This document shows positions 32,196 to 35,139 of a stretch of DNA of 35,139 nt, in pieces. The notes beneath the pieces are model-generated. The model was not told where the DNA came from. It searched no databases and worked only from the letters and a program-made list of their open reading frames with translations. The stretch's first letter is position 1. Every line of letters begins with the position of its first letter. Source of the DNA: Lachnospiraceae bacterium (GTDB taxonomy: Bacteria; Bacillota; Clostridia; Lachnospirales; Lachnospiraceae); contig JAQVHQ010000036.1 of NCBI GenBank assembly GCA_028696165.1, positions 1 through 35,139 of the forward strand, in the 5' to 3' direction. The position numbers and the translations under genes were made by a program.

Positions 32196-34706
32196 TTATT
32201 CTTCACTTAAATAACGTGTTATTACAACTGCTGCATGTGAGCGTTTTGATGTATCTACCGGTGATAATGTTGTATCAGATGTACCTTTCAGGTAACCAGC
32301 TTCTACAGCCCAGCTTATAGCTGTTTTTGCGAAATCATGGATGGAATCTTTGTCCGTATACTGACCCAGGTTATCCTTATCTGTGAATTCAGGAGCTGTG
32401 TAGTTGTAGAGCATAGTCATCATCTGTTCTCTGGTGATAGAATCTGCTGGTCCGAAAAGTCCTGACTCACTGTAACCACTGGCAACTTTATTTGCTGCTG
32501 CCCATGCTACCGGTGCTGCAAACCAGTCTCCGTCTTTTACGTCTGAGAATTTGTCTGTTAATTCCACTTCTGGTGAACCAGCCATACGATATAAGATATT
32601 AACAAACTGTGCACGGGAAACTTCTTCATTTACACCGAAGTTTTCAGATGTGAGTCCTGTCATGATATCCTGTTTGTTTACAAATACAACTGAATCGTAG
32701 TAGAATTCACCTTCTTTAACATCCGTAAAGTTCATGGTTGCTTCTTTCAGATTACTCTTTGCATTAGATAAATCTGCTGCAACTTTTTCATAATCTTCTT
32801 TAGCAATTGTACCCTGCTCATTATTTCTGGTCTTATCAAGGAAAGCTGAATAACCTTCTTTTAATTTTGTAGCACCGTATTCTGCTGATGCCTGATACTC
32901 ACCCTGTGCATATCCATAATAGTTTAATGGGTCTGCTGCATTATTTCCCTGAACGGAAGCATCATATTTTTCTGTCAATTCTGCCGGAACATCATCTTTT
33001 TCTGTCTCAAGTAAGTCTGCTGCTGCTGAAGCTGCTTCAGAATACTTGGTAAATGATGGTACTGTATAAGCATCAGAAGAAACAGAAGCCGATTCTTTTA
33101 CCATATCAAGCATAGATTCTGTATCCTCAGTCTTGTTAATGGTAAAATCACCTGCATATTTGTTTCCTTCATTATCATAAGTTTTGATAGTGAAGCTGTC
33201 AGCCGTAAAATCAATGGTTGAGAATGTTGGGGTCTGAGTGTTGTTACGCTCTGCGATATAGTACTGCTGAACTGTATTTAATGCATAATATTTACTTCCT
33301 GATGCAGAACCGGCTGCAATATATAAAGTACCATCCGGGTTCTCAGCGCTGTCTGCTCCATAGTTAATTGCTTTTCCATCGATGATCTGATAGGTTCTTG
33401 CATAAGAATGATCATGACCGGTAAGACATACATCGATATCAAACTCATCCATTAATGGTGCAAATAATGTACGTAAGTTTGCTCCGTCTACATCTGAATG
33501 AGGAGCTCCTGAACCATAGATATCATGATGGAACATTACTACTTTCCATTTTGCATCTGGATCGCTTTCAACTGCCTGATTCATAAGCGCAGTATGCTCA
33601 GAAGTATTTCTGTTGTTACTGTTTAAGATAATGAATAATGTATCTCCATAGCTATAGTAATAATCGCCGCCTGAATTAGTTGCTCCCAGTTCGCTTGCAT
33701 TTGGATTATTGTAATGATACTGATAATCATCACCTAAACTCTCGTGGTTACCGATTGTAGTTGATAGTGGCAGACTTCTCAATAATTCAGGTGTTGAAAA
33801 TCCTGCAAATTCCAATTCACGGATATAATCATTATCTGTATTGGAATAATCAATCTGGTCACCTGCTGAGAGGATGAAACTTGCATTTGGAGCTATCTCT
33901 TCAGCCTTTTCCAATGTTTTTGTCCAGTTAGCTAAGTCAGATGCGATATTCTGATCATCTACGCTTCCCTGATTTGCCCCTCCTGATGCTCCAAGCTGTG
34001 GGTCACCTACAAGAAGTGTCTGGAAAGAATCAAATCCCTTTGATTCGTATTTATATACCGGAGACCATTCGTCTGCTTCTGCTGAGCTGTCGTATGCATA
34101 GCTGTAATAATATGTTGTATTCTCTTCAATTGCTCCTGTACCGGTAGTAACCTTATTAGAAGCCACAAAATCCATACCTTCACCAGCACTGTTATCTGTT
34201 GTTTTGTTGATATCTGCTGCATCTCCGGTATAAACAACGGCATCTGAAAGATCCTGTGTTTTACCCATCTTTACAGCTGGAGTTCCTTTCGTCTGTGAAT
34301 ACCATGCGAAATTTAATTCTGTCTCATTCACACCTGGAGTTAAAATAATCTTACCTGCATCAAGACGTGCATCATATGCTGTTTCATCCTGTGCTTCAAC
34401 TGTATTTTCTTCTGAAGCTGTTTCAATAATTGCCTCTTCTGCGTCTGTCTTTTCTTCAATCTTGTTTTCTTCTGTCTTATTTTCTTCAGTTACTTCATCG
34501 GCTGCTTTGGTTGTCTCTTCTGTAGTCTCTCCGGTTGTCTCTTCTGTAGTTCCCTCAGTTGTCTCTTCTACAGCATTTTCAGTAGTTTCTTCTACAGCGG
34601 ATTTCTGAACAGTCTGCTGGTCTGCAACATCAGCCATAACTGCTACTCCATTTCCTGCTAACATAGATACGGCGGTTAACAAGGCAAGTACTTTCTTTGC
34701 TTTCAT
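32196..34706 (-). CDS. SLH calcineurin-like metallophosphoesterase (purple-acid-phosphatase type)
   Basis: 836 aa. Signal peptide to about 25; a long Thr/Glu-rich stalk (VEETTEGTTEETTGETTEE-type) to about 110; an Fn3-like N-domain of purple acid phosphatases at about 113-225; the catalytic domain at about 228-510; a helical region to about 650; three SLH repeats at about 655-836. Metal ligands are visible: GDPQ (D235), AGDQID (D283), GNHE (N320, H321), HH at 393-394 and GHDH (430-433). It should release phosphate from organic esters at the cell surface. GGAGGAG precedes the ATG. Its SLH repeats are more diverged (SRAQF, TREQM, KRSHA) than those at 15520-29141. Confidence 0.95.
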   Translation of the reverse strand: MKAKKVLALLTAVSMLAGNGVAVMADVADQQTVQKSAVEETTENAVEETTEGTTEETTGETTEETTKAADEVTEENKTEENKIEEKTDAEEAIIETASEENTVEAQDETAYDARLDAGKIILTPGVNETELNFAWYSQTKGTPAVKMGKTQDLSDAVVYTGDAADINKTTDNSAGEGMDFVASNKVTTGTGAIEENTTYYYSYAYDSSAEADEWSPVYKYESKGFDSFQTLLVGDPQLGASGGANQGSVDDQNIASDLANWTKTLEKAEEIAPNASFILSAGDQIDYSNTDNDYIRELEFAGFSTPELLRSLPLSTTIGNHESLGDDYQYHYNNPNASELGATNSGGDYYYSYGDTLFIILNSNNRNTSEHTALMNQAVESDPDAKWKVVMFHHDIYGSGAPHSDVDGANLRTLFAPLMDEFDIDVCLTGHDHSYARTYQIIDGKAINYGADSAENPDGTLYIAAGSASGSKYYALNTVQQYYIAERNNTQTPTFSTIDFTADSFTIKTYDNEGNKYAGDFTINKTEDTESMLDMVKESASVSSDAYTVPSFTKYSEAASAAADLLETEKDDVPAELTEKYDASVQGNNAADPLNYYGYAQGEYQASAEYGATKLKEGYSAFLDKTRNNEQGTIAKEDYEKVAADLSNAKSNLKEATMNFTDVKEGEFYYDSVVFVNKQDIMTGLTSENFGVNEEVSRAQFVNILYRMAGSPEVELTDKFSDVKDGDWFAAPVAWAAANKVASGYSESGLFGPADSITREQMMTMLYNYTAPEFTDKDNLGQYTDKDSIHDFAKTAISWAVEAGYLKGTSDTTLSPVDTSKRSHAAVVITRYLSEE

Positions 34707-34756
34707 AAATAAACTCCTCCTATAATTGAATGATTTACGAGCTTATTATTGCGCAA

Positions 34757-34811
34757 CATTTCTGTGGAATCAATGGCTTTTTCAGACATTTAACAATGTT
34801 TCACAGAAATG
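34757..34811. repeat. Perfect 10-bp inverted repeat upstream of the SLH phosphatase gene
   Basis: Arms catttctgtg (34757-34766) and cacagaaatg (34802-34811) are 35 nt apart and extend imperfectly outward (cgca...; tttcacagaaatgcg). The right arm lies in the spacer of the candidate promoter and the left arm is downstream of it, suiting a looping operator or a leader hairpin. Confidence 0.6.
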
Positions 34812-34817
34812 CGTCTA
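34788..34817 (-). promoter_or_regulatory. Candidate promoter of the SLH phosphatase/YibE-F unit
   Basis: On the minus strand TAGACG (34812-34817) and TTAAAT (34788-34793) are 18 bp apart. The ATAGACGC word is a one-base variant of the ATGGACGC found at the two other candidate promoters in this window. The -10 match is weak. Confidence 0.3.
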
Positions 34818-35139
34818 TGATTTTACATGAATTTTTTATTGGTTTTTTATTAGTTTTTTAACAGGAAATATTATCTGAAAACGATGTTTTTTATGACATG
34901 AAAAGAGGGCCTTACCAACTTACTATAGTTGATAAAGCCCCTCTTTTATGCTATAAACTTCCTTTCCTGTCACTCATTATTTCTAATGTTCTGCAAATAA
35001 TTTATACTATTCCCTAGATTATTCATCTAGCTTATATTAATAGTGCATCGCACTATATAGTTACTGATTTTGTTCTGATTTTTACTTTCACCTAAAAAGT
35101 GAAAACAATTGCATAGAAAAAGGGCTTCTTCTTTTGTAT
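34818..35139. other. Non-coding right end with terminator and small hairpins
   Basis: I see no supported gene. Besides the terminator at 34901-34948 there are small hairpins at 35041-35055 (tagtgc atc gcacta) and 35086-35104 (tttcac/gtgaaa). Near 34980-35001 the minus strand reads like the last codons of an SLH gene (TTTGCAGAACATTAGAAATAA), but the match is short and broken by a stop. Confidence 0.4.
34901..34948. terminator. Bidirectional-looking intrinsic terminator
   Basis: A 9-bp stem AAAAGAGGG (34901-34909) with CCCTCTTTT (34939-34947) continues imperfectly inward and is flanked by T-runs in both directions. With no plus-strand gene nearby, it probably ends a minus-strand transcript entering from beyond the right edge. 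Confidence 0.7.

Noticed and set aside
12548-34706. Prophage or transposon origin of the SLH island
   Set aside because: No integrase, transposase, phage structural gene or flanking inverted repeats were seen; the repeats present are coding SLH and Ig-like domains.

Overview
The window is AT-rich with strong GGAGG-type ribosome binding sites, short intergenic gaps and intrinsic terminators. It encodes S-layer-homology (SLH) surface proteins, eukaryote-like Ser/Thr kinases and zinc-ribbon membrane proteins. This fits a Gram-positive clostridial Firmicute, most likely Lachnospiraceae; that assignment rests on protein style only. Almost everything is on the minus strand. The exceptions are one gene at the left end and a possible partial gene before it.

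Region 1 (about 1-12,000) is a signalling locus. Reading right to left, 13 genes from 11896 to 1054 are packed with gaps of 44 bp or less or with 4-bp overlaps, so they look like one operon. In order they encode: a four-helix membrane protein; a soluble zinc-ribbon repeat protein; a zinc-ribbon membrane protein; a divergent PP2C phosphatase; a divergent Ser/Thr kinase; a von Willebrand A (vWA) protein; a membrane protein ending in a RanBP2-like zinc finger; a canonical soluble Ser/Thr kinase; a canonical PP2C phosphatase; a double-FHA ABC ATPase; its ABC-2 permease; a membrane protein with a large extracellular loop; and a zinc-ribbon/TM/glycan-binding protein. A convergent plus-strand gene (224-970) has the same zinc-ribbon/TM/extracellular-lectin layout. 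The set combines a TerY-P-like triad (PP2C, kinase, vWA) with a split version of an Rv1747-like FHA-ABC exporter and its own kinase/phosphatase pair. I read it as a phospho-regulated cell-envelope export or surveillance system; that reading is inference.

Region 2 (about 12,000-34,706) is a surface-protein island with nine SLH proteins, each carrying three SLH repeats joined to a different extracellular module: a caspase-like His/Cys domain; RCC1 propeller + leucine-rich repeats + class 3 lipase; a small unknown beta domain; two copies of an unknown paired domain; CAP + six Big_2; a beta-helix-like domain; CHAP + Big_2; and a calcineurin-like phosphatase. A YibE/F-family membrane protein is co-transcribed with the phosphatase. 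Likely transcription units are 34706-31053, 30914-27567, 27355-20881, 20670-15520 and 15193-12063.

A shared promoter-like element (TGGACG or TAGACG, 17-18 bp, AT-rich -10) lies upstream of the signalling operon, the lipase giant and the phosphatase gene. This suggests that the kinase system and part of the SLH surface are co-regulated. The right end (34,707-35,139) holds regulatory repeats and a terminator but no gene I can support.
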